A stretch of 64,000 bases of DNA from Phyto melanocephala (taxonomy: Eukaryota; Arthropoda; Insecta; Diptera; Rhinophoridae). Below, one piece after another: positions 51,170-62,170 of the stretch. The DNA is taken from positions 70,059,043 to 70,123,042 of the forward strand of contig OW799234.1 of NCBI GenBank assembly GCA_941918925.1, read 5' to 3'. Position 1 is the first letter of the stretch, and the number at the start of each line of letters is the position of its first letter. The notes below the pieces were generated by a model. The model ran no database searches. It worked only from the letters and a program-made list of their open reading frames with translations, and was not told the origin of the DNA. The position numbers and the translations under genes were made by a program.

Positions 51170-52425
51170 ATTTTTATACTCGCCACCAAAAAAATAGTGG
51201 GGTATACTCATTTTGTCATAAAGTATATATATTTTCTGAATCGGGGTTTAATTTTATAACGATAGAGGTTGGACCAAAAATGCTAGGGGGCTTACATTTT
51301 TCCAGAATATTTCTTATACACAAGGTTTGTTTTGTATTAAAAATGGGCTTAATTGGAGTTATAGCTCGTAATACAAGAGTAGGTAAAAACAAGTAAGAGC
51401 GCTATATTCGGTCGTGCCGAATCTTATATACCCTTCACAACGTGTAGTCATGCAATAACAGTAGTTTGTATCACCATTCATCACATATGAAATACGTACA
51501 TACATATAAAAAACACACTTATATAAAAACATCCCATTGTAAAATAATAAATTTACGTATGTATGTTAAAAAAAAAAATAAAAAAAATTTAAAAAAAATT
51601 TAAAAAAAATAAAAAAAAATTTAAAAAATTTTTCTTTTGGCTCAGCTGGGATTCGATGCCACGTTTTCTCTAACCAGTATACACGTTTGTATGTATGTAT
51701 GTTGTTTTTGTGAAAAAAAAATCGAGGTGGTCGTGAGTTTTTGCTCATATCTCAGTTGTTTATGTACCGATATTTCTGATTTTCAATACCGATCTACTCC
51801 CGAATATTTCTGATATTTTAATACCTCACCCGGGTTCAAGCGATGTCGGGAGGCTTCAAAAAGTTGATTTCAACATATACACGGACAGACTGACAGGCGG
51901 ACAGACTGACAGGCGGACAGACTGACAGAGCTTAATCGACTCCCCTATTCATAAGCTTTCAGAAAATATATACTTTATGGGGTCGGAAATAAAAATTGTA
52001 GAAATTTCACACGGAATGACAAACCTATATATACCCTTTTTCTCTGCGTGAAGGGTATAAAAACACGTCCTTACAACATCGAATAAAATACAATTGTGTC
52101 CGAACGCATTAACGTAGAGCCATGAAATTTTAAATGTATATTTCCTGAGTAAATATTTTTCCCCGAAAATTGCTTAAATCTATTACTTAAGAAAGGAGTT
52201 ATAGACCAAAATGTACGAAAATTTATACCGCAAAGTGTATTTTTCGGTATATTTAAAATTTGATAAAACTGACAAAATTAGATGTATGATTCTGATATTT
52301 TGCAAACAATGCTTTTTGGTCAAAGGCTTTTAACTAATAGAAAATAAATGTGACACGCCCATCTTTACGTCCACCTCCTATATAACAATTTATCTCAAAT
52401 TCATATAATTTCTCTATGAACTTCA
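51170..52425 (-). mobile_element. DINE-1-like repeat, subfamily A, split by a subfamily B insertion
   Basis: 51170-51389 is the 3' end (TATACTCGCCACCAAAAAAA, GGGGTATACTCATTTTGTCA, AAATGGGCTTAATTGGAGTT, ACAAGAGTAGGTAAAAA). The same repeat resumes at 52061 (ACACGTCCTTACAACATCGA) and continues to GTGACACGCCCATC and TATAATTTCTCTATG. The two parts join exactly as in the uninterrupted relative at 2696-3200. Confidence 0.75.
51390..52060 (+). mobile_element. DINE-1-like repeat, subfamily B, inserted into a subfamily A copy
   Basis: Complete ends: CAAGTAAGAGCGCTATATTC with the palindrome at the 5' end, and TTTTTCTCTGCGTGAAGGG, then TATA at the 3' end. The A/T tract is about 80 nt (51568-51645). The cassette complement is at 51648-51686. 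The microsatellite is an ACAGACTGACAGGCGG variant (51885-51930). Confidence 0.85.
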
Positions 52426-52887
52426 GCTTCAAGCACCAGTGTTTCATAAATTGATATTATTTCTACCATAAAATGTATTTGTCTTTTAAATTTAATGGTA
52501 GGTCTTCTAGTTAATTATTAGACAGACCTATTATTAACTAATAATTATACGCTCAGAACATGACCTTTCAATTTTCCTAAGCTTTACTTTAATATTGACT
52601 TATTGAGTTAGCATATACTGCCGTATTCATAAAAACTATTTTAGGTTTATTGAATAAAACCTAAAATATTATTCATAATAAGGCGGTTAGTTTTTGTAGA
52701 CTTTGACTTAGATAAATGGCCATGGAAAGTTTTCAAATCCTTTAAGCCTAATTACAAAAAAACTCATTAAATTTTGGTTTAAAAAAAATTAATTTAAAAA
52801 TATATATAAAAAATTATAAAAAATATTTGATATTATATATAAGTTGGCAAGTTATCGTACACTACTAATACCCTTCCACTCATCCAT
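52426..52887. other. 3' flank of the catalase-like gene
   Basis: AT-rich; no other feature recognised. Confidence 0.4.
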
Positions 52888-54414
52888 TCAGCCAACACAC
52901 AACTGACCCACTTTGGCCAAATTTAAAGCTTCCGTCAGCAGACGACCAAAATCAGCATGAACCATAGTGAAATTCCTAATGGCTCGCTCCTGTATAAATA
53001 CACTAGCACAACACAAATGAGCAGCTATATTGTTGATTAAACGTTTGCGCGCACAATCATCCAAAACTAAAACCCATAAATCAGTGACTTGACTGAAATT
53101 ATCTTCGGTATCGCCACTACTAAAACGATAAACATCACCAGCCACAGGGCAACAAGTTTGCAAGGCTTTAGCACGCGAACAGATTTCAGGACCAGAAAAT
53201 GAATTGGGATAATAGTTGGGCGCACCACCTTGATTGTCTGTAACACACATGGGGCCATCACGTTGGTAGTTTTTGACCACTACACGATAAGGACAGTTTA
53301 CAGGAATCTGAGTAAAATTGGCACCCAAACGATGACGCTGTGAATCAGAGTAGGAAAAAAGGCGTGCTTGCAACATTTTGTCTGGCGAAGATTCTATGCC
53401 GGGCACCATATTGGCAGGACTTAATGCCAATTGTTCAATTTCGGCAAAATAATTACAGGGATTACGATCCAACACTATTTTCCCCACTGGTATTAAGGGG
53501 AAATCCGAGTATGGCCATATTTTGGTAACATCAAAAGCATTGTATTTGAATTTCTTGGCCTGATCAAAAGTCATCAACTGTAAATACAGCGACCAACTGG
53601 GATAATTGCCATTCTTAATTGAATTATACAAATCACGAGCTGCATAATCAGGCTCAATAGCTTGCAATTCCGCAGCTTTCTTGACATCCAAATTTTGCAC
53701 ACCTTGATCGGTGCGAAAGTGAAATTTAACATAAATTGGCTCTCCGCGGTCATTTATTAATTTATAGGAGTGCGCTGCATAACCATGCATATGGCGATAG
53801 CCATCTGGTATGCCGCGATCGCCAAACATAAAGCATAATTGATGGGTACACTCTGGCCTGAGCGTAGCAAAATCCCAAAACATATCGGCATCTTTTATAT
53901 TTGTCTGTGGATTGCGTTTCTGTGAATGTACTAAACTTGGAAATAGTACAGGATCTCGTACAAAAAATACCGGCGAGTTATGACCTACAATATCCCAGAT
54001 GCCATCTTCGGTAAAGAATTTCACTGCAAACCCCTTCGAATCACGTACTGTATCTGGCGAACCCAATTCACCGCTGTAGGCAGAAAAACGACAAGCTATG
54101 GGAGTTCGTTTCTTAACTCTATCAAACATTTTTATGGCACAATATTTCGTTATATCGTGCGTCACTTCAAAATAGCCAAAGGCCCCTGAGCCTTTAGCGA
54201 ACACTACACGCTCTGGTATACGTTCTCGAGCAAAATGTTCCATTTCATCTAGTAACGAAGAGTCTTGTAGGAGTAAAGGTCCTTTGGCTCCCACACTTAA
54301 GCTAGCATCTTTAGTGCCAATAGGATTACCACAACACGTTGTAATTGTGCCTACCGTAGATGACACATTGTTTTTGTAATCAATCAATTGATTTGAAGCA
54401 CTATCGCGAAACAT
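52888..54414 (-). CDS. Catalase-like protein with substituted catalytic residues
   Basis: An intronless 508-residue frame aligned in memory with bovine catalase from the N-terminus (RDSASNQ versus RDPASDQ) to near the C-terminus. The core is well conserved: [102 protein letters not shown]. The proximal heme side (RLFSY, about Tyr355, with its Arg, and Asp in SPDKMLQ) is kept. However, catalytic His75 (bovine) is Phe72 (RVVFAKG) and distal Asn148 is His145 (DIVGHNSP). The codons are TTC and CAT. Classic H2O2 dismutation is therefore unlikely. No C-terminal peroxisomal SKL-like signal; it ends GQLCVG. Extra cysteines lie near 421-429 and 472-473. The full-length frame without stops implies constraint. 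Lack of introns suggests a retrocopy origin (inference). Confidence 0.93.
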   Translation of the reverse strand: MFRDSASNQLIDYKNNVSSTVGTITTCCGNPIGTKDASLSVGAKGPLLLQDSSLLDEMEHFARERIPERVVFAKGSGAFGYFEVTHDITKYCAIKMFDRVKKRTPIACRFSAYSGELGSPDTVRDSKGFAVKFFTEDGIWDIVGHNSPVFFVRDPVLFPSLVHSQKRNPQTNIKDADMFWDFATLRPECTHQLCFMFGDRGIPDGYRHMHGYAAHSYKLINDRGEPIYVKFHFRTDQGVQNLDVKKAAELQAIEPDYAARDLYNSIKNGNYPSWSLYLQLMTFDQAKKFKYNAFDVTKIWPYSDFPLIPVGKIVLDRNPCNYFAEIEQLALSPANMVPGIESSPDKMLQARLFSYSDSQRHRLGANFTQIPVNCPYRVVVKNYQRDGPMCVTDNQGGAPNYYPNSFSGPEICSRAKALQTCCPVAGDVYRFSSGDTEDNFSQVTDLWVLVLDDCARKRLINNIAAHLCCASVFIQERAIRNFTMVHADFGRLLTEALNLAKVGQLCVG

Positions 54415-55173
54415 ATTTTCTGGCGACTGCTAGGATTTTAGTTATTAAAATTATTAAGTTCGTTGTGTGAATGTATTAATTAATTTTAGTTTCGTTTTGG
54501 TTTTTGTTTAAAAATATATTTTCTAATGTCACAAGATAATATTTTGGCTCATATATGTTTTACTAGAGTAGGAACTTTTCTTTTAAAATATTCGATAAAT
54601 ATTTTTTAAAATTTGACTTCAGGAAAGGGACTTTTTAAGACAATTTGTAAATTAATAAATTCTTATTTTCATTTTAAATTTTGTTTAATGTTAAATTACA
54701 TCTTTTTATTAAGTTAGAAATTGTTTATTATTTGAAATTGAGCTGAAAATGAAAACCACGTTAATCAGCAAAAATTTACCAAAGAGCCAAGTGTCAATTT
54801 TTACATAACAAAAGCGATAATATTTATTCAATTAATTTTTAATAATTAAATAAATTCTAACACGTACTATACAGCTTTTTGAACTGTTATAACCTTCAAA
54901 TCACTGATTACATTTGCTATAATTTATATTTTATTTTATTAAGAATTCCTTTCGAATTACAAGCTGCCTTAACCTTTGATTACAGTAGGTAAACAACAAA
55001 ATATATTTAATTTTTTTTTCTTTTTTAGAGAGTTTTACATGCGTACATATATTATTTACGTAAGATTAATTGTATAAGGAAATGAAAAATGTGAAATTAC
55101 ATTTGCTTAATTCATAAACACATTGTAATATTGGTATTATTATTGTATCAGTTTATAGTATTGTATGCTTGTT
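54415..55173. other. 5' flank of the catalase-like gene
   Basis: AT-rich; no core promoter element was identified with confidence. Confidence 0.4.
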
Positions 55174-55689
55174 TCAGGTAATTTTTATTAAAAAAAATTT
55201 TGTAAAATAATACAATCACTTTTTAAATATGTTGTATTGGTTTCAAACAGAAAGTGCGCTTACAAGTAATTTAACCAAAATTGTATTTCAGTAGACGATA
55301 AAAAATACAATGGGGGTTTTGAGTTGAGCTAATATTTTTTTATTTTTTTTTTAATCTGTTCATCATAAGGTTACAAAAATTTTTGATTTTAAACAAAATT
55401 TCTACATATAGTCAACAATGTTATAATTCAGGTAATTTTTATTAAAAAAAAATTTGTAAAATAATACAATCACTTTTTAAATACATATGTTTTATTGGTT
55501 TCAAACAGAAAGTGCGTTTACAAGTAATTTTACCAAAATTGTATTTCAGTAGACGATAAAAAATACAATGGGGGTTTTGAGTTGAGCTAATATTTTTTAA
55601 TTTTTTTTTTTAATCTGTTCATCATAAGGTTACAAAATTTTTTGATTTTAAACAAAATTTCTACATTAAGTCAACAATGTTATAATTCA
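55174..55689. repeat. Tandem duplication of a ~254-bp unit
   Basis: TCAGGTAATTTTTATTAAAA begins at 55174 and again at 55428. The two units share AACAGAAAGTGCG, GTAGACGATAAAAAATACAA, GGGGGTTTTGAGTTGAGC and AGTCAACAATGTTATAATTC in the same order, with only a few differences (mostly homopolymer lengths and an extra ACAT). No coding capacity. Confidence 0.85.
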
Positions 55690-57110
55690 TTTTGTACTTA
55701 ATGGAAACAACACGTGCTTTAGACAAAATTTATTTTGCTAAAACGCGACAATCAATTTATTTAAGTTAAATAATTTGTTAGATACATTTATTTTTGTTGC
55801 TATATAAATACCTAGCACTTAATTGAATTCCATCTTTTATATAGCTTTTTTACACTCTAATACAAGTCGTAAGCTGGTACTTTTGTACCAGCAATGGAGA
55901 ATTTTGTGGAAAATTTTTTAATTTGAAACAACTGAATACTGTTGTATTTTCTATACATATGTATGTTTTATTCAAATTATTTGATATTATTAACCCATTA
56001 TATTATTTAAAATATGCATGTCATTTATTAAATAGTGTTTATCAAAGTATGTATTTAATGTGTTTTAAAAACAATTTTATAAGACTAACAACTATGCTTC
56101 TAGCAACAGACAGCCCATCACGTTTTAATATTTTCTTACTAATTTTTCAAAATTAACCATCAAAATAAAAACAACAATAATGTTGACAATAAAATTAAAT
56201 GAGATAATAAAAAAATTTATATTTATACACTTTAATTCACGTGTACATGTACATACATACATATAACATCAGTCTACTTCGATGTATTCTCATTAACGAG
56301 TATACCCTGCCTGCAAATAAAAGTTGAGTTTACTCTACTAGTAAATAAATGGTCACTATTTTCTATCTACTATAGGACAGTTTTCATTTATTTTGCAATT
56401 TTACATTAACAATTAATGTTTATATAATTTTGATTTTATAAAAATCAATCATTATCAAAAGTAGAAAATTTTAGAGTTTTGCAGATAATTTATATATAAT
56501 TTATATATATTTGTATGCCCCGTTTTATCTTCAAAACTACTTATGTATCTGATTTCTAAAAAAATTTTATATACATTTTTTATATTAAGTATATATACTT
56601 CCAATACATGCGGAACACATTTTTTGACATATTTGTAGAGCTATTCGCTTCAAGCTTTCTAGAAGTCACATTGATAATAATTTCTATATGCGATATAAAA
56701 ATGGATAAAATTGGAGCAGAGAGCTTTGTATACCATACAAAAAAACACACTTTAATTTTTAATTATTTTTGTCCTTTTAAAATATTTGCAAATTTGAAAT
56801 AAAATCTTTTTTATTAATTTTTTATTAATTTTATTATTATTCATACACTACATTATATATGAATGCATTATACGCAATAAAATGCAACCGCATTTTAATA
56901 AATTTAATTAAAAACATAATAAAACAAAACAAAAAATTAGTGGTTATCAGCATATTTGTTAGATAAGTTAGATTTGAAATCAAAAAAAAAAAATTTGTAA
57001 AACATCATCATAAATCCTTTTCGAAATTTAAAACTAAAAAATGAATTTTCAGTTTTGAGTGCACTCGGCTGCTGTCAGGATAAAATTTACTTTTTCAATT
57101 TATTTTTTCA
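55690..57110. other. AT-rich spacer
   Basis: No gene or repeat was recognised beyond (TACA)/(TA) runs near 56250 and 56490. Confidence 0.45.
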
Positions 57111-57130
57111 TCTATATATATAAAAGTGAA

Positions 57131-57167
<37 letters not shown>

Positions 57168-57988
57168 GCTATAGACTCCGAAACTGTAAAACCGATCGGA
57201 CTCAAACTTTGGCAAGTTGTTGTACACATACCAGGGAGTGTTTATGGATGAAAAAAAGTGGGCGGGGCAACGCCCATAAAAATTAGTTATCAGTTTTAGC
57301 CACTTGCACTTGACCGATTTTTCTGAAACTTTGCACACATATCGAGCTGTCATGACTAAATAATTTCGTGATAAAAAAAGTGGGCGGGGCCACGCCCCTA
57401 AAAAAGTTTTAATTTTGAGCTACTTGCACTGGACCGATTTTTCTGAAACTTTGCACACATACTAAGCTGTCATAACCATACAATTTCGTGATTAGAAAAG
57501 TGGGCGGGGCCACGCCCATAAAAAAAGGCTATAATTTTGAGGTACTTGCACCAGACCGATTTTTCTGAAACTTTGCACACATATTGGGCTGTCATGACTA
57601 AATAATTTCGTGATTAGAAAAGTGGGCAGTGCCACGCCCATAAAAAAAAGGTATCATTTTGAGGTACTTGCACTGGACCGATTATTCTGAAACTTTTCAC
57701 ACATATTGAGCTGTTATGACTTTACAATTTCGTGATTAGAAAAGTGGGCAGGGCCACGCCCATAAAAACAATTTTAGTTTTGAGTTACTTGCACTGGTCC
57801 GATTCTTCTGAAACTTTGCACACATATTGAGCTGTTATGACTTTACAATTTCGTGACTAGAAAAGTGGGCAATGGCACGCCCATAAAAAAATTATAATTT
57901 TTAGGTTTTTGCACTTGATATTCAATTAAAATTCAGAATGCATTTCGATTCATTAAGGGGCGTAGCAACGCGCGCCGGGTTTGGCTAG
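57111..57988 (+). mobile_element. Non-autonomous Helitron, copy 1 of tandem pair
   Basis: The 5' end TCTATATATATAAAAGTGAA and the 3' end GCGCGCCGGG...TTTGGCTAG, followed by T, have the TC...CTAG form of Helitrons. A (GT)n run follows the 5' end (57137-57166). The body has six imperfect ~120-bp repeats. Each contains a GTGGGCGGGGCCACGCCC-type palindrome, then TTGCAC, GACCGATTTTTCTGAAAC and TTTGCACACATAT. No Rep/helicase reading is present. Small open frames are repeat by-products. Confidence 0.85.
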
Positions 57989-57991
57989 TTA

Positions 57992-58011
57992 TCTATATAT
58001 ATAAAAGTGAA

Positions 58012-58046
<35 letters not shown>

Positions 58047-58867
58047 GCTATAGACTCTGAAACTGCAAAACCGATCGGGCTCAAACTTTGGTAAGTTGTT
58101 GTACACATACCGGGGAGTGTTTATGGATGAAAAAAGTGGGCGGGGCCACGCCCATAAAAAATTAGTTATCAGTTTTAGCTACTTGCACTTGACCGATTTT
58201 TCTGAAACCTTGCACACATATCGAGCTGTCATGACTAAATAATTTCGTGATAAGAAAAGTGGGCGGGGCCACGCCCCTAAAAAAATTTTAATTTTGAGGA
58301 ACTTGCACCGGACCGATTTTTCTGAAACTTTGCACACATATTGAGCTGTCATGACTTTATAATTTCGTGATTAAAAAAGTGGGCGGGGCCACGCCCATAA
58401 AAAAGGGTTATAATTTTGAGGTACTTGCACCAGACCGATTTTTCTGAAACTTTGCACACATATCGAGCTGTCATGACTTTACATTTTCGTGATAATAAAA
58501 GTGGGCGGGCCCACGCCCCTAAAAAAGTTTTAATTTTTAGGTACTTGCACTGGACCGATTTTTCTGAAACCTTGCACACATATTGAGCTGTTATGACTTT
58601 ACAATTTCTTGATTAGAAAAGTGGGCAGCGCCACGCCCATAAAAAAAAGGTATCATTTTGAGGTACTTGCACTGGACCGAATATTCTGAAACTTTGCACA
58701 CATATTGAGCTGTTATGACTTTACAATTTCGTGATTAGAAAAGTGGGCAGGGCCACGCCCATAAAAAAAATTATAATTTTTAGGTTTTTGCACTTGATAT
58801 TCAATTAAAATTCAGAATGCATTTCGATTCATTAAGGGGCGTAGCAACGCGCGCCGGGTTTGGCTAG
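57992..58867 (+). mobile_element. Non-autonomous Helitron, copy 2 of tandem pair
   Basis: It is the same element head-to-tail, separated from copy 1 by only TTA. It starts TCTATATATATAAAAGTGAA and ends GGCTAG at 58867. It again has six internal palindrome-bearing units. It is similar to copy 1 but not identical, so the tandem is not brand new or the array has mutated. Confidence 0.85.
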
Positions 58868-59100
58868 TCACAAATAAAACAAAAATAATTTCTTCATACT
58901 AAAGTGTTTTCATCAATTATTAAATTATGTCATAAGTTGTTAGTTTGGATTAACAACAACATTAAAATCTATCTTTTAAGGAATACAATACAAAAACTTT
59001 ATTGGGGCCAGCAAAGCGTTCCGCGTTCAGCTAGTGGTAAATATTTCATCAAGTAAATGAAAGGTTAACTGTTAAAAGTAATTTGTGTCAGAGAATAAAT
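58868..59100. other. Spacer with a possible third Helitron 3' terminus
   Basis: GGGGCCAGCAAAGCGTTCCG, then CGTTCAGCTAGT (59006-59035) has a GC-rich stretch followed by CTAG, as at Helitron 3' ends. It may be the remnant of an older element of another family into which the pair inserted. Confidence 0.35.
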
Positions 59101-59346
59101 CTGTGGCTTGGAGCTAAAAGGGTCGATTTCACTTTTTTGCTCATTTGAGTTAATCATTACATTAGATTTGTTTTCTTGCTCTATTCATTATGGTAAAACA
59201 GCTAAAATCATACTTAACCCAGAACAGCTTCATAAATAAAATGCTGGCCAATGTCACTATGAAAGCATCTATAAAAGTTAAAGTTCAATTCCAATTTTCT
59301 CAAAAGTAAATATTTTGACATTGGCCCTTTTAGCTCCAAGCCACAG
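59101..59346. mobile_element. Candidate MITE, 246 bp
   Basis: The inverted ends match over 22 bp (CTGTGGCTTGGAGCTAAAAG at 59101 and CTTTTAGCTCCAAGCCACAG at 59327-59346). AAAT flanks both ends. There is no coding content. The superfamily cannot be assigned. Confidence 0.7.
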
Positions 59347-59533
59347 AAATAATCTTAAATTGTCGCTAAGTATTTAAATACGTTTAAAATGATTTTTCAT
59401 ATTAAGACGAAAACATTTCTTATTTAAAATGTTGAATTTTTTTTTAACAAGAAGGCTAAAGAAGAAACGAACTTAACTCATACAATAAATACTACAGAGG
59501 TGGAAAGTTTATTTCCAAACGGAAATATTATAT

Positions 59534-60047
59534 TGTTACGTTTATACCTTTTATAAACGTTGGAATATTTCCTTTAAATAAACCTCTTGAGTTCTTTTAT
59601 TGCAATTAAAAACACTTAAAATTCATTATAAAATTAAGAGCCCTTTATTTACTTAAACACACTCAAAGATTGCTTTTATATCACTTTACTTATTACACTT
59701 ATGGTTATACACAAGTTGATACGCACCTTACAAGCTCTACTGTAATACTGATTACGTTAGCTGTGTTGTTCGGCTATTTATAGTAGCATAGTGGTGTTCG
59801 GTAACATTCGACAAAGTTCTCGTATGTACATTCTAGTTCATTCGAAAACCGTTAAATTTAAATTAAGACGTTAAGTAATAGGTACGAATAATATAAGTGC
59901 CTAAAAGTATGCTACACAAAATAACAAACAACATTTTCGAACAACCAGCAAAATAAACTAATACAAATAAAACTACAGTAACTTAAACTACTACAACTAA
60001 AATAAATTATAATGTAAATTAAGCTACTTAAAAATAAATCTGTAACA
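59534..60047 (-). repeat. LTR (3' LTR of the element)
   Basis: It starts TGTTACGTTTATACC and ends ATCTGTAACA in plus orientation, with TGTTAC...GTAACA inverted ends. It differs from the other LTR at about 59585 (C versus T) and 59612 (C versus A). The adjoining purine-rich GCGGGCGGTAG (minus strand, 60048-60058) is the likely polypurine tract. Confidence 0.93.
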
Positions 60048-60058
60048 CTACCGCCCGC

Positions 60059-61720
60059 TTAAGCCTGTTCGTCCCGAATAGGCATAAATTCACTTTTTCC
60101 GTATTTAGCGAGGCGCTCGAGATGAACCACTTTCATCTTTGATCTTGGGCTCTTGTATTTCTGGATTCTATACACCACATCATTTATTCTCTTTATCACC
60201 TTATACGGTCCATCCCAATGATTTTGCAATCCTTTATTGCGTTGTGGGTTATATAATAGAACTCGCTGACCCTCATTAAAGCCTTCAGAATCTGCTGCAC
60301 GGTCGTATCTGGCTTTCATCTTGTTGCTGGACATGTTTGTTTGCTCAAAGGGGCCACCCAAGTTATACTTCTGCAATGGCTCACGACTTTTTCTTGCTTG
60401 GCTTTTAGCTGCGATGCATTGGGCGCAATTTTCTATCCAACCAGCTACCGATTGTTGACAGCCAACCCAATAGAACCGTTGCTTTAACTTTTTAAGGGTT
60501 TTTGTCATGCCAAAGTGAAATCCACTGAGACCTTCGTGAAACTCCCTTAAAACTTCGTCGACTTTAGTGGACGGCACCACAATTAGATTTGTGACCGATT
60601 TTCCATTAGCACTTTCCCATAAACGGTATAGACATCCATTAACCACCTTCAGGCTATTCCACAGCGCCCAATAAGATTTCATCAGTGGACTTTCCGCTGA
60701 TATTTGGTTTCGAGTGGGCCTTTTATCTTTTTCCTTGGCTGATATAATCTTTGCCAGTATAGGATCTTTTCTTTGCGCCACTGACCATTCACCGCTTTTG
60801 TCTATATGCGTTAGTCGAACATCTATTACGCACTCTTCTTCCTCAGGTTTTGTACCATGTTTACTCTTCAATCTGCAGATTTTTCTGGAACGTGCATCCT
60901 CATTGCCATGTTTGACCCCTTTTCTGTGCTCAATACTGGATTTATTTCCCTGAAGTTGTTTAGTCCAGTAATCCAACGGAATCTCAATGTTGCGCCAAAT
61001 CATAATCATAAGATTAATGTTATGACTTATCATAAAATCAGCGCCCACGATTACTTCATCCACAATGTCAGCAACAATAAATACATGATTAACACTTATA
61101 TTTTCAATAGTTAATTTAACCTTTATTTTTCCATAAACATTAGCAAACTCTCCAGTAGCTGTTCGTAGACTTACACCATATAGTGGTTCGATTTCCTCCT
61201 TGACTATATCAGGTCTGATAATTGATTGTGATGCTCCTGTATCTATTGTAAGAACATGCCTCCGACCATTGATATACCCACAAGCAGTAAGGTTGCTATT
61301 TTTCTGCTGCATAACTGATATGGAGATTGTGGGGCCCTCGGTTATGGGATCATGCTCATGCCTATAAGCGTTAACCTGTTTCAACGGTAACTGCGTGTTT
61401 TCCAGCTTGTTGTACTCAGGTGGCGATACAAATCTAGCCCGCTTCCTTGGTGCTTTGCAATTTCGTTGAAAATGTCCACTTTTACCACAATTATAGCATT
61501 TGGCTCTGGCTTTGCCTTGCTTTTCCTCTAATGCCTGTATAACTGCATTTTTAATTTCATTAACTATATCTCCGTCTCTTTCTGCAGAAAATTCGAGATT
61601 TCTCACCTTACATATTTGTGGCTTAGAGAGTAATTTTGCAGTTTCCTGTGTTAGTGCATATGAAACTGTTTCTGCAAACGTCGATTTATGTGTGCCAAAC
61701 ACCGCGTGCTTTATTTCCAT
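60059..61720 (-). pseudogene. Gag C-terminus plus residual Pol frame with RT/RNase H/IN-core deletions
   Basis: A 553-codon frame. It opens with Gag sequence (ETVSYALTQETAKLLSK) and a CCHC zinc knuckle (CYNCGKSGHFQRNC, about residues 75-88). The aspartic protease active site LTIDTGASQSII follows (about 157-168), then VIVGADF. At roughly residue 245-250 it passes directly to sequence upstream of integrase, with an HHCC zinc-binding part (HEGLSGFHFG...YWVGC...CAQC). At about 455 it passes to the integrase C-terminal domain (MKARYDRAADSEGF, LQNHWDGPYKVIKR, HLERLAKYG). The frame stays open across these junctions. Missing are the polymerase, RNase H and the integrase DDE core, so replication functions are lost. 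Confidence 0.9.
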
Positions 61721-62132
61721 TTACAAACGTTTCAATTTTAAACTGATCCGAAAATGGGTGATTTTCACCTGGATATGTCAGCTGCACCAAACGCTCGATC
61801 TCCGTTGCGAAATCTGGTAATGACTCGTTAGCTTTCTGTGTTCTGCCTCGTAATTCCATTCGGTATATATCTCGTTTGTGCTCGCCGCCATACTTACGTT
61901 GTAGCGCCACCATTATGTCATCGTAGTTTTCTCTGCAGCCAATGGGTATACTTTCTAGAACTTGTGCTGCGTTGCCTTTTAATGCCAAAATCAGCTCTAA
62001 AGCCTTTTCTTCATTGTTCCACATATTTCTATTGGCAACTGTCTCAAACTGAAATTTAAAAACATTAAATGGTGCACTACCATCAAAAGTAGGGGCTTTT
62101 ATTCTACTCGATATTTCTGGAACTATCCGCAC
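61686..62132 (-). pseudogene. Gag central region (capsid-like), frame-disrupted
   Basis: It contains PTFDGSAPFNVFKFQFETVA, then ALELILALKGNAAQVLESIP and the ALQRKYGGEHKRDIYRMELR block, typical of Gypsy-type retrotransposon Gag. It is open upstream of the stated boundary but out of frame with both the SAP-domain part (62171-62743) and the zinc-knuckle part. The breaks lie in an A-rich stretch near 62235 and near 61715-61725. It would have formed the particle shell in an intact relative. Confidence 0.85.
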
Positions 62133-62170
62133 TGGTCCCTCGTGACATTGAATATCATTAATTTTTGTTT

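Noticed and set aside
52888..54414. Horizontal transfer of the catalase-like gene
   Set aside because: Sequence blocks are animal-type catalase throughout and base usage is similar to the other host genes, so a fly paralogue or retrocopy is simpler.
60059..61720. Domesticated retroviral-like host gene
   Set aside because: The frame sits between near-identical LTRs with a fresh target duplication and disrupted Gag, so it is a recent deleted transposon rather than a conserved host gene.
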